Position numbers and translations under genes: made by a program. From CAYVHB01 sp964450865 (lineage in GTDB: Bacteria; Bacillota; Clostridia; Saccharofermentanales; UBA5734): a DNA stretch of 57,256 nt. This document shows, one piece after another, positions 1 to 8,242 of the stretch. The DNA lies in assembly GCA_964450865.1 (NCBI GenBank), contig CAYVHB010000020.1, forward strand, positions 1 to 57,256, in the 5' to 3' direction. The stretch's first letter is position 1; each line of letters opens with the position of its first letter. Under the pieces are notes generated by a model. That model saw only the letters and a program-made list of their open reading frames with translations. It made no database searches and had not been told where the DNA came from.

Positions 1-2
1 CG

Positions 3-1142
3 GGGCTGTACTACCTGCAGAGCCGCTACTATGATCCCGAATGGGGCCGGTTTATTAATGCGGATGATACGGATGTCCTGGACGGCGGAAATGACCATCT
101 GCTGGAAAACAACCTGTTCGCGTACTGTTTTAACAACCCGGTCAACCAGACGGATGAAAATGGTAATTGGCCATCGTGGGCTACAAAAGTTCTAATCGGA
201 ACTGCAATCATTGCCGCGGCAGCGGTTTTAACCGTAGCGACCGCCGGAACAGGTACGGCCCTGGCCTGCTTTGCCTATGGCGCATTGCAGGGTGCCATGG
301 CAGGTGCCGCAATCGGCGCCGCCAGCGGGGCCGCCTCCGGTGCCATTATCCATCGAGTCAGCACAGGACGATGGCGAGGCGCGGGCCAGGCTGCTTTGAA
401 TGGCGCCGCGGACGGTTACATGTGGGGTGCTGCCACGGGATTCGTATCCGGAGGGCTAACCAGCAATGTCTGTTTTGTGGCTGGAACAGCAGTTCTGGCC
501 GCCAGCGGATCAGTAGCCATTGAAACAATCCGGGCCGGAGATCTGGTCTGGGCCGAGGATCCTGAGACCGGTGAAAAGGCACTAAAATCCGTTGCACAGA
601 CTTTTGTCAATGAAACTCATGAGCTGGTTCATGTGTTCGTCAATGGCGAGGAGATCATCACCACGCCTGAACATCCGTTCTATGTACCTCAAAAGGGCTG
701 GACAGGTGCTATTCACCTGCGTGCTGGCGATATATTGGTCCTTAGTAATGGTCAATATGTAACGGTTGAGAAAATCCAGCATGAACTACTGGAAACGGTA
801 GTCAAAGTCTACAACTTTGAGGTTGAGGACTTTCATTCGTATTTTGTTGGCAACGTTAGTGTTTTGGTTCACAACACGTGCAATGCTAATTCTTTGAAAA
901 CACTCAAACCAGCACAAGGTTATAGATTGGTTGATAAAAAAACCGGAGAGATTTTAAAATATGGAGAAACCACAATGGGTAAAGCGAGATATTCACAAAA
1001 ATATTTGCAATCAATCAATGCTCGCATGGAGTTCATGACAAATGGTTCAAAATATGATATGCATTATTGGCAAAATAACATGATTGAGAATTATGCAGCA
1101 ATCACAGGGCAGCGGCCTCCTCTTAATAAGAGCTTTTGGTGA
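3..1142 (+). CDS. RHS-repeat polymorphic toxin, C-terminal part (HINT + GIY-YIG/URI-like nuclease tip), 5' end outside window
   Basis: The reading frame is open from base 3 and its start lies upstream of the window. It opens with the conserved end of an RHS core (GLYYLQSRYYDPEWGRF), then a Gly/Ala-rich, possibly membrane-active stretch (about 160-400). Next comes a HINT autoprocessing domain (about 465-875) beginning NVCFVAGT, with the TPEHPFY block and ending VHN-T-C, where cleavage would release the tip. The tip of about 85 residues has the order GYRL...ILKYGETT...RYS...ENY...PPLN, which fits the URI/GIY-YIG nuclease toxins of RHS proteins (Tyr, Arg, Glu, Asn). From about base 880 the DNA becomes AT-rich, unlike the GC-rich RHS core, as expected for a swapped-in tip. 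The next gene starts 5 bp downstream and is its likely immunity gene. RHS and HINT are clear; the nuclease call is moderate. Confidence 0.85.
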   Translation, partial: GLYYLQSRYYDPEWGRFINADDTDVLDGGNDHLLENNLFAYCFNNPVNQTDENGNWPSWATKVLIGTAIIAAAAVLTVATAGTGTALACFAYGALQGAMAGAAIGAASGAASGAIIHRVSTGRWRGAGQAALNGAADGYMWGAATGFVSGGLTSNVCFVAGTAVLAASGSVAIETIRAGDLVWAEDPETGEKALKSVAQTFVNETHELVHVFVNGEEIITTPEHPFYVPQKGWTGAIHLRAGDILVLSNGQYVTVEKIQHELLETVVKVYNFEVEDFHSYFVGNVSVLVHNTCNANSLKTLKPAQGYRLVDKKTGEILKYGETTMGKARYSQKYLQSINARMEFMTNGSKYDMHYWQNNMIENYAAITGQRPPLNKSFW

Positions 1143-1147
1143 AAATT

Positions 1148-1585
1148 ATGAACTATATATTTATTAGTAGCGAGACAAATGCTGGAATCGCTTACGCACT
1201 TAGCAAAGTTCAACGAGAATTTGAAGATGTTATTGAAAATCTAAAAGCTTTAAATTATGGCTCTGATATTAATGAAATCGGCATTATAATGATTTGTGCA
1301 ACTCATGATCTTCTTGATGAGGGCTTTTTAAAAGAACGCAAATATATTTCTTGGAAGAAAAAATATGCGGATATACGATTGCAAATAGATTTTGATTGGT
1401 TCGCGAAAGCGGACAAAGCCACTCAAAGATTACTAGTAGCAAAAAACATTGTTGATTCGATCAGATTTATTCGAGATAGCGCAATAAAAGCTAAGCGTGA
1501 TTTTGAAGGGGATAAACTCATTAATGATATTTTATTGGATACAGGCATTTCACTTGATCAAATTGATACTTTAAGTAAAAAGTAG
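1148..1585 (+). CDS. Probable immunity protein for the URI-like RHS toxin (Imm44-like)
   Basis: A 145-residue acidic, soluble protein without signal peptide or membrane segment, directly behind the toxin stop codon. I chose the ATG at 1148 because GGTGAA lies just upstream; a TTG at 1136 would overlap the toxin end. Position and size are those of RHS immunity genes. The block DIRLQIDFDWFAKADK followed by a helical KNIVDSIRFI segment matches the layout of another small protein in this locus (5754-6149: SISIHSNFDDYFKADAEGKK then NNIERSAEIL), so the two belong to one family. I think that family is Imm44, from memory of its pattern, not from a search. It should bind and neutralise the nuclease tip in the cytoplasm. 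Codon use is AT-rich like the tip. Confidence 0.65.
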   Translation: MNYIFISSETNAGIAYALSKVQREFEDVIENLKALNYGSDINEIGIIMICATHDLLDEGFLKERKYISWKKKYADIRLQIDFDWFAKADKATQRLLVAKNIVDSIRFIRDSAIKAKRDFEGDKLINDILLDTGISLDQIDTLSKK

Positions 1586-1604
1586 GAGATCAACCGGGCA
1601 GTGA

Positions 1605-2882
1605 TCGGTTGGCGGTACTAGTTACACCCGGACAATACCTTACGATGCCTGCGGTAATATCCCGAGCCGGAACATCTACCCCTATACCAATGGCAATGGC
1701 ACACCAAATTCCACAGACAGCTACGGTTATGACACGACCTGGCGCGACATGTTGGCTTCGTTCAACGTCCAGTTGATTACTTACGATGCGATCGGCAATC
1801 CGACCAGCTACCTGGGTAAGACCTTGACCTGGATGATGGGCCGACAGCTGGAGAGCCTGACAGACGCCAACAACAGCATTCAGTACAAATACAACTCGGA
1901 CGGCATCCGCACCCAAAAGACCGTCAACGGTGCTGCGCGCAATTACCGCTTGCTCGGCGACAAGGTGACAATGGAGCAGACTGGAAGCCAGACCCCGATC
2001 TATTACGCCTACGATTCGGCCGGCAAGTTGTTCCTGATCTGCTATGAAGGCCAGAACTATTTCTATGCCCGCAATGCCCAGAATGACGTCATTGGCCTGG
2101 TGGATGCCAGCGACAACTGGGTGGTAGAATACACGTATGATGCCTGGGGTAACCCGACATCAATCTCCGGCGCCCTGGCCAACACCCTCGGCCAGGCCAA
2201 TCCCTACCGCTACCGGGGCTATCGGTACGATACCGAGACGGGGCTGTACTACCTGCAGAGCCGCTACTATGATCCCGAATGGGGCCGGTTTATCAATGCG
2301 GATGACAGTACAATTCTAACTTCGCAAAACGATATTCTTGGTCATAATCTATATGCATACTGTACTAATAACCCCATTAATCATGTTGATGATGCAGGAT
2401 ATTGGAAGAAATCAACATGGACTGCCATAGGCATATGTGCAGGGATCGCGTTGTGTATAGTTATAATTGTTGCTTCAGGAGGAATTGGCGCAGGACCACT
2501 TGCTGCCGCATTTGCTGGCGGAGGAATAAGTGTTAGCGCATCATCGGCAGCTGGCGCCGCAGCAATGGTTACGACCGGAAAAGTTGTTGTTGGAGCTGTT
2601 GGTGCTGCAGCAGCAGGTTATATAGGTTCACAAATTGGGAAAAACTCGATTAATAAAGCATCATCGAACAGCGGATCATCAAGTAACAACAAGAATAGAA
2701 AATATATTTCAGAAAACAAAACACCAAAAAATAATCAAGCACAAAATAAATCGTTTAGCGATGTTATAAAAAAACTTAAATTGAACAAAGATCAGGCAAG
2801 GAGGCTGCACGATACGATATCTGGTGAAGGCTTTGATTACCATGAAATTATGAATGTTGCGAAAAATTTGTTTTCAAGATGA
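1605..2882 (+). pseudogene. Orphan RHS tip cassette 2 (RHS core end plus alternative toxin tip), no own start
   Basis: The RHS frame begins right after an in-frame TGA (1602-1604) at VGGTSYTRT and has no credible start, so it is a displaced cassette and not a full gene. It contains the last RHS repeats (GRQLES, YKYNSDGIRTQK, RNYRLLGDKV, EYTYDAWGNPTS) and the core end YYLQSRYYDPEWGRF, nearly identical to the blocks at 1-66 and 5062-5735. After FINADDST it diverges into a tip with a hydrophobic Gly/Ala segment (about 2400-2640), an Asn/Ser/Lys linker, and an ending with QARRLHDTISGEGFDYHEI. I have seen similar LHxxISGxG tails on other RHS proteins but do not know their activity. The stop overlaps a possible ATG of the downstream gene. 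It could be expressed after recombination into the upstream RHS gene. Confidence 0.75.
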
Positions 2883-2905
2883 TTAAAAAAAAGGAAATAA
2901 CTACT

Positions 2906-3385
2906 ATGAAGATTGAAATAGAGTATAAGTTAAGTATTCTTAAAGGTTTTATGTTGTCTAAATTTACAAGGTGCATAAATATGGGTTGCTTCGTGTTTAT
3001 TGATCCCTTTTCAGATAGAAAATATGAGTTGCATCTGCAATGTCCTTGGCGGATAGAATTTCAGGAATCAATTTTCGTAGCTCAAGGCGATATGTATTTA
3101 CCAGCAAGTAATTTTTCTGGTGATTGGGATGAGTTCGATTGGGACAAAAAAGGATCAAATCTGTTTGACGAAAAGGCAGAATCCTATCATTCATCTGATT
3201 TCTATCCGCTTCATATAATGGAAGTTACTTCAGATAACTATGGGGGAATAGACATTTATTTTGATAAAAAGACACAAATGAAAGTATTTATTAATAGCTC
3301 TACTATTGAAGAGCAGTGGCGATTACTCAGAAAAGATCAACAAGAGGATCATTTTGTTGTTTCAGCATTAGCAATAGAATCATAA
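2906..3385 (+). CDS. Probable immunity protein for orphan tip 2
   Basis: A 159-residue soluble protein immediately downstream of the tip-2 stop. The ATG at 2906 has AAGGAA about ten bases upstream; an alternative ATG at 2879 overlaps the tip stop (ATGA) but has no ribosome binding site. It contains LQCPWRIEFQESIFVAQGDMY, an acidic DWDEFDWDKKGSNLFDEK block and YGGIDIYFDKKTQ...EQWRLLR. I recognise this as a family of small proteins often found behind toxin tips, but cannot name it with certainty. Being translated from its own signal, it could protect the cell even while the cassette is silent. AT-rich like the tip. Confidence 0.55.
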   Translation: MKIEIEYKLSILKGFMLSKFTRCINMGCFVFIDPFSDRKYELHLQCPWRIEFQESIFVAQGDMYLPASNFSGDWDEFDWDKKGSNLFDEKAESYHSSDFYPLHIMEVTSDNYGGIDIYFDKKTQMKVFINSSTIEEQWRLLRKDQQEDHFVVSALAIES

Positions 3386-3397
3386 TATAGCAAATAT

Positions 3398-4126
3398 TTG
3401 ATTGAAAAGTATTGGCTTTCGTTGAATGGCGCCGCGGACGGTTACATGTGGGGTGCTGCCACGGGATTCGTATCCGGAGGGCTAACCAGCAATGTCTGTT
3501 TTGTGGCTGGAACAGCAGTTCTGGCCGCCAGCGGCCAGGTAGCGATTGAAACCATTAAAGCTGGCGATCTGGTCTGGGCCGAGAACCCTGAGACTGGAGA
3601 AAAGGCACTCAAATCGGTTGTCAAGACCTTTGTCAACGAGACCGATGAACTCGTTCACGTTTTCGTCAATGGCGAGGAAATTATAACAACGCCGGAACAT
3701 CCGTTCTACGTACCGCAGCAGGGCTGGACGGGCGCTATTCAGCTGCGCGCTGGCGACAGGCTGGTCCTCAGCAATGGTCAGTATGTGACGGTTGAGCGGA
3801 TCCAGCATGAGCTGCTGGAAAAGGCGATTAAGGTTTATAACTTCGAGGTTGCGGATTATCATACGTATTTTGTGGGCGACGCTAGCGTGCTGGTTCACAA
3901 TGTTTGCCTAGTAAAAGAGAATGGCGTTAAAGTCGAATCATATTACCCAAAAGATCATGCTCCAGCGCACTTGCATGTATCAGGCGAAGGTGCAAAAGCA
4001 AAAATCGGCCTTGTAAATAATCAGTTAAAAGCAATAAAAGGAGCCTTATCAAAAACTCAGACAAGAGTTGTTAGTAGGCATTCGGAGAAGTTGATTAGCT
4101 ATTTAAAATCGCTGGAACTGAGGTGA
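3398..4126 (+). pseudogene. Orphan tip cassette 3: HINT domain plus DUF4160-like toxin tip
   Basis: From base 3422 the DNA is essentially a second copy of the HINT block of the first gene (compare 396-880 with 3422-3900), starting abruptly inside it at LNGAADGYMWG. Only a weak TTG at 3398 could act as start, so it is best read as an unexpressed donor cassette. The HINT domain is complete (CFVAGTAV, TPEHPFYV, VHN-V-C). Behind it sits a different 75-residue tip with YYPKDHAPAHLHVSGEG, the DHxPxHxHV signature of DUF4160-like proteins, and a basic C-terminus. No catalytic role is known to me. The next gene starts 5 bp downstream. Shared HINT DNA would let this tip replace the one at 880-1142 by homologous recombination. 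Confidence 0.75.
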
Positions 4127-4130
4127 GACC

Positions 4131-4655
4131 GTGTACAATTTAGATAATTTAATCACATGTGACAAAAATGAATTGTTATCCTTGATAAAAAACCGCAGTA
4201 TAGGCAAATATAAAATAAGTGCCAAACTACCTGATTTCGAAAAATTAAATTTGCATTTAATCGATTGCGGTATTTTCGAAGAATTCTGGGACGAATATCT
4301 CGAAATTTCTGAAAATATTGACCCTACTATCATTGCTTGGATGATACAAAATGACGTCTGCACAACCCACTTATCACATCTAGATCTCGATGACGAATGG
4401 CTTTTTAAATTATCCGAAGAAAACGTCGAAGCACTGCAAACTTTGATATTGCGCTATTATACTGACGGCGACGAAATATATCATTCGAACAATGCATCGG
4501 TTTCTCAGTTCACAGAATGTATGGAAAAGATTATTCATTCAAAAGCTATATTGCATTTACACGATGATGACATTAGAAATTGGATAATAAATCTAAAGGC
4601 AGATAATCAAGAAAAGTATTTAATTATGCAAGAAATACTTCAAGACATACTTTAA
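4131..4655 (+). CDS. Probable immunity protein for orphan tip 3
   Basis: A 174-residue acidic protein starting at GTG 4131, four bases after the tip-3 stop, with GAGGTGAG overlapping the end of the toxin as ribosome binding site. It appears all-helical and leucine-rich with no membrane segment. I do not recognise a family. Assignment as immunity protein rests only on size, position behind a toxin tip, and the AT-rich composition shared with the tip. Nothing readable follows until the RHS fragment at 4750. Confidence 0.5.
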   Translation: MYNLDNLITCDKNELLSLIKNRSIGKYKISAKLPDFEKLNLHLIDCGIFEEFWDEYLEISENIDPTIIAWMIQNDVCTTHLSHLDLDDEWLFKLSEENVEALQTLILRYYTDGDEIYHSNNASVSQFTECMEKIIHSKAILHLHDDDIRNWIINLKADNQEKYLIMQEILQDIL

Positions 4656-4749
4656 CTTTTTAGAGTCAATGATTATTGCACTTTGAATTTACTTATTAGC
4701 GGATATTTCGACAGAAAGTAGCGATAATCTCCCGACGGGGCTTGTCTGA

Positions 4750-5739
4750 ACAGCCTGCTACAGCTATGACAGCGTCGGCAATATTTCCGTAATCACCCAG
4801 GGCAGCGACCGGATCGAATACTTCTATGACGGCCTCAGCCAGCTGCTGCGCGAAAACTACGCAGTCGGCGGCACCAGCTACACCCGGACTTTCTCTTACG
4901 ATACCGGCGGCAATATTCAGAATCGGAAGAATTACCCGTACACGCCCGGCAACGACACACTTGGCTCCGAAGATTCAATTGTCGTTTATAGCTACGATAC
5001 GGTCTGGCGCGACAAGCTGGCCAGCTTCAATGGCCAGCCGATCTCTTATGATGCGATCGGCAACCCGACCACATACCTGGGCAAGACCCTGACCTGGACG
5101 ATGGGCCGGCAGCTGGAGAGCATGACAGACGCCAACAACAGCATTCAGTACAAATACAACTCGGACGGCATCCGCACCCAAAAGACCGTCAACGGTGCTG
5201 CGCGCAATTACCGCTTGCTCGGCGACAAGGTGACAATGGAGCAGACTGGAAGCCAGACCCCGATCTATTACGCCTACGATTCGGCCGGCAAGTTGTTCCT
5301 GATCTGCTGTTTAAAATCATTTGTAATTCCCTGTTTCTATCATGACATGGTCCTTGCTTTTATCATACCGCATGCCTTGAATTTTATGCGGATATTCATG
5401 CTTAGTTTAGAAAAATTGGGCTAAAAGTTGGCTTTAAGGTCAATGGATATAGCAATCTTTTGGCTAACCCGCTGATGATAAAAAGCGGGATATCAGATGA
5501 TAGAAACAGGGAATTCTTGATGATAAAACACAATCTGCTATGAAGGCCAGAACTATTTCTATGCCCGCAATGCCCAGAATGACGTCATTGGCCTGGTGGA
5601 TGCCAGCGACAACTGGGTGGTAGAATACACGTATGATGCCTGGGGTAACCCGACATCAATCTCCGGCGCCCTGGCCAACACCCTCGGCCAGGCCAATCCC
5701 TACCGCTACCGGGGCTATCGGTACGATACCGATCAATAA
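4750..5739 (+). pseudogene. Orphan RHS core fragment 4, split by a MITE-like insertion
   Basis: The RHS frame opens after TGA 4747-4749 at CYSYDSVGNIS and runs through YD-type repeats (DRIEYFYDGLSQLLRENYAVGG, SYDAIGNPT, GRQLES) to LFLIC at 5307. There a 225-bp element interrupts it, and the frame resumes at ICYEGQNYFYAR (5533). It ends after RGYRYDTDQ with TAA 5737-5739, short of the YYLQSRYYDPEWGRF end, so no tip is attached. The insert plus duplication is 231 bp and keeps the frame but brings in a stop. Bases 5062-5306 and 5539-5735 are nearly identical to 1797-2236. Non-functional as a protein, but potentially a recombination donor. Confidence 0.8.
5308..5532. mobile_element. MITE-like element, 225 bp, with inverted ends and 6-bp target duplication
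   Basis: The ends are about 36-bp imperfect inverted repeats: the inner 20 or so bases are perfect (core attccctgtttctatcat), the outer part starts TGTTTAAAATCAT on the left and TGTGTTTTATCAT on the right (read inward). ATCTGC is duplicated on both sides (5302-5307 and 5533-5538). Removing the element and one copy restores the RHS reading LICYEGQNYF seen at 2031-2060. No transposase is encoded. An internal hairpin, aacccgctgatgataaaaagcggg, is also present. The parent element is not in this window. Confidence 0.85.
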
Positions 5740-5753
5740 ACGGGGTTGGTAAT

Positions 5754-6149
5754 ATGAATATTTTTATTAATTCGCCGGGATATTATACCAACTTATACGG
5801 AGTTGATGATGAAGTCTATAAGATGTGTTCAAAAATATCCAAAAATATGGACTTGCGCAACTATACTGAAGATATTGATACGTTCGCAGTCACTCCGATT
5901 ATTTCACCCAACACCTCTGATTCAAGCGAGGATTGGAAACAAGAAATACGTGTGAGTTTGAGGTTTAGAATGGCAAGCATATCCATTCATTCTAACTTTG
6001 ATGATTATTTTAAAGCTGATGCCGAAGGGAAAAAGCAAATGATCTGGAATAATATCGAAAGGTCAGCAGAAATACTCAAGAGAAAACTGAAAGCGAAATT
6101 TGATTTGGTATCTTTCGTTAAGGATTTACATGCATTGACCCAAGAATAA
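5754..6149 (+). CDS. Orphan immunity-like protein (Imm44-like), no toxin partner left
   Basis: A 131-residue soluble protein following the truncated RHS fragment. It shares with the immunity gene at 1148-1585 a strand-rich block with FDxYFKADAEGKK and a helix with NNIERSAEIL, so they are likely paralogous immunity proteins. Its cognate toxin tip is missing: the RHS frame upstream stops 15 bp before this gene without a tip. Retained immunity genes of this type can protect against toxin delivered by siblings. The ribosome binding site is weak (GGGGTTGG before ATG). The IS3 element begins 11 bp after its stop. Confidence 0.55.
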   Translation: MNIFINSPGYYTNLYGVDDEVYKMCSKISKNMDLRNYTEDIDTFAVTPIISPNTSDSSEDWKQEIRVSLRFRMASISIHSNFDDYFKADAEGKKQMIWNNIERSAEILKRKLKAKFDLVSFVKDLHALTQE

Positions 6150-6161
6150 TATCGGAGTTTG

Positions 6162-7717
6162 TCAAGATAGTTGTCGCAAAATGTTCTCATGAATTTTTGG
6201 TCTGTTGAGCCAAACTTCCTTGGGCATAGACCAGGTTCTTGTGTTTCTTTTCCAGCGAGACGGGTTCCTGCTGCGGGCCGCTTCATAGACCTGACGGCGA
6301 TTTTCGAGGATCGTCTCAGCCTGGCCGGAGTGAAGCTGGCTGGGTGTAACGAACTGGATGGAACTATGGCGATGCTCCAGGCGATACCAGCGAACGAAGC
6401 GCAGGCACCAGTCGCGTGCGGCAGCGAGGTTCGCAAAACCCTTGACTGGATATTCCGGCCGATACTTGCAGGTTTTGAACAGGGACTCGGAGTACGGATT
6501 GTCATCACTGACCCGTGGCCGGCTGCGGGACGGCGTAATGCCCAGTTCATAAAGCGTCGCCAGCATGGTGGCACCCTTCATGGGGCTGCCATTGTCCGAA
6601 TGCAGGATCAACGGCTCCCGAGAGTTATACAGTCCCTGGGTCAGGATAGCCCGGCGAATCAGCTGGCTGGCGTGTTCGGCGGATTCTTCCTCCCAAACCT
6701 CCCAGCCGACAACATCACGCGAAAAAATGTCCAGAATCAGGTACAAGTAGTAGTAGAGGCCCCGAATCGGGCCGTTCAAGTACGAAATATCCCAAGACCA
6801 AACCTGGTTCTCGGCCATGGCGCAATGACCGGCAACCGGTCTGGTGTCCGGCCGACTGGCCCGGCCGCGATGGTTCTGTTCACCGGCTTCGTGCATTACC
6901 CGATAAAAACTGGATTCGGATGCAATGTACTGGCCCTGATCAGCCAGGGCGGGGACGATCTGGCTCGGCGGTTTGCTGGCATTTTCGGGCTTGTTGACTA
7001 TTTCCAGGATTTTCGCCTTCTCTTCCGGGGTCAGCTTATGCGACGGCATCGGTCGTACAGCCAGTGGCCGCTGGTCTTCGTCCGGCGTATTCGGATCAAG
7101 CCAGCGCTGATAGGTCCGGATGCTGATTCCGATCTCCTCACAGGCCCTGAATTGGCGGGCTCCGGCAGCGATTGCCTCCGTGACCAGTTCAATGATCATC
7201 GCGCGATCTGCGGCACTGGTCAGTCCTCCTCGTCCGAGGTTCCCCAGATCGCTTCGGCTTTTTTTCGCAGCACCAGCAGGGCTGCGGTTTCCGCCAGCGC
7301 TGCTTCCTTGCGCTGCAGTTCCTTGCGAACCTGACGCAATTCCTTCTGGGTCGCCTTGTCCTGCTGCATGATTTCGGCGATCCGGGCCGGAATATCCGAA
7401 TTGGCATGGACGCAGTTCTCCTGCCATTGCCGAACCTGTTCCGGATAAAGCCCTTTCTGCCGACAATACTCAGCCAGTTCAGCCTCGCTCAGCCTCGTGG
7501 TTTCCATAACAACCAGAAACTTGTCCCGGCTGCTCCACTGGTCTGCCGGTTCATCGTTGGCTGGTGCCGGATGGCCATTGGCCCTGAGTTCCTGACGCCA
7601 CTTCTTGAGCGTGCCCTCGGGTATGCCCAGCATTTCCTGGATCTGGCTGATCGACTTGTTTTCAGGCGGCAGCATCATCCGGATTGCCGTTTCCCTGACT
7701 CTTTTGGGGTAAGCCAT
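6162..7717 (-). CDS. IS3 OrfAB transposase, made by -1 frameshifting
   Basis: OrfB supplies the rve/DDE integrase core: Asp in WSWDISYL, Asp in LHSDNGSPMKG and Glu in YSESLFKTCKYRPEYP, followed by the RWYRLEHRHSSI block. It is preceded by an HTH_21-like region (GISIRTYQRW). OrfB has no good start of its own. The orfA codons CGA AAA AAA GCC (T-run at 7259-7265 on the plus strand) allow a -1 slip to AAA AAA AGC, which joins orfA residue KK to orfB SRSDLGNLGRGG. The result is a full-length cut-and-copy transposase. All catalytic residues and both terminal repeats are present, so it may still be active. Confidence 0.85.
7220..7717 (-). CDS. IS3 OrfA, DNA-binding helix-turn-helix protein
   Basis: A 165-residue protein starting MAYPKRVRETAIRMM with a first helix-turn-helix (ISQIQEMLGIPEGTLKKWRQE), a second helical DNA-binding region (LSEAELAEYCRQKGLYPEQVRQW), and a coiled-coil segment rich in Glu, Lys and Arg (KELRQVRKELQRKEAAL). 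This is the arrangement of IS3 OrfA proteins, which bind the terminal repeats and regulate transposition. It also forms the N-terminal part of the frameshifted transposase. Confidence 0.85.
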   Translation of the reverse strand: MAYPKRVRETAIRMMLPPENKSISQIQEMLGIPEGTLKKWRQELRANGHPAPANDEPADQWSSRDKFLVVMETTRLSEAELAEYCRQKGLYPEQVRQWQENCVHANSDIPARIAEIMQQDKATQKELRQVRKELQRKEAALAETAALLVLRKKAEAIWGTSDEED

Positions 7718-7921
7718 TGTTGTCCTCCGTCATCCTTTTTTCTAAGGATACTTTTTCAAACGGTCCATGACAACTATTATGACACATAGGGATATTGCGT
7801 GGAGATATGTTATAATTATTTTCTGCACCGGGTGCACCATTTAGCGATCCCCTCCCCTTTCGCTAAATTGTATTATACTTCCGGTCATTAGACAGAATCA
7901 ATCGTTAAGATTGATACAATG

Positions 7922-7949
7922 AAGCCACTTCGAAAGAAGTGGCTTTTTT
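7922..7949 (+). terminator. Rho-independent terminator
   Basis: Perfect 10-bp stem AAGCCACTTC / GAAGTGGCTT with a GAAA tetraloop, followed by a T-run. It lies in the gene-free stretch 7785-8242, which otherwise holds only the inverted repeats listed below; the short open frames there look spurious. Confidence 0.8.
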
Positions 7950-8052
7950 GCGTCAAAAAGGCTGGTTTTAGGCGTTTCCAGGTTTTGGTTGGTCTGGAAA
8001 AATGATGTTGCATCAACCCCTCTTTTTAATTCACTGCGAGTGCACGAAAAAA

Positions 8053-8092
8053 CGCAAATACTCGGAATCCACCACAGTTCCGAGTACTTGCG
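8053..8092. repeat. Long hairpin in the intergenic region
   Basis: 15-base arms (cgcaaatactcggaa and ttccgagtacttgcg) with a single mismatch and a 10-base loop. No T-run follows on either strand, so it is not a classical terminator. It may mark the end of the sugar operon transcript or be a remnant of a mobile element end. Confidence 0.5.
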
Positions 8093-8110
8093 CCAAAATA
8101 CGAGGAGTAA

Positions 8111-8137
8111 GATCATTGATCTTGCGGATCAATGATC
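8111..8137. repeat. Perfect 11-bp inverted repeat downstream of the sugar operon
   Basis: GATCATTGATC, five bases, then GATCAATGATC. The site is about 105 bp past the isomerase stop codon. It could be a regulator site or an mRNA 3' hairpin. The motif TGATCATTGACG occurs here and again (opposite strand) at 10125-10136 between the dehydrogenase and LacI genes, which may be chance. Confidence 0.45.
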
Positions 8138-8242
8138 ATTGACGGGCCATGTTCAGGGTGCAGCCGACGATCAGAGGGCCACGCCCCAATGCAAAGATAA
8201 GGGTAAGGACAAGGATATGGACAAGGGTCGGTTCGCTTCGTC

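Larger units (their letters stand above)
6160..7784 (-). mobile_element. IS3-family insertion sequence
   Basis: About 1.6 kb, bounded by terminal repeats TGTCAAGATAGTTGTC (left) and, read from the right end inward, TGTCATAATAGTTGTC (14 of 16 match), with the TG...CA ends usual for IS3. It carries two overlapping minus-strand frames joined by a slippery A7 run. The orfB stop lies inside the left repeat. I see no clear direct duplication at the borders. Inserted between the last RHS immunity gene and the region before the sugar operon. Confidence 0.85.

Noticed and set aside
7898..8116. 72-codon minus-strand frame near the terminator and hairpins
   Set aside because: It runs through the terminator and hairpin at 8053-8092, has no ribosome binding site and no recognisable domain.
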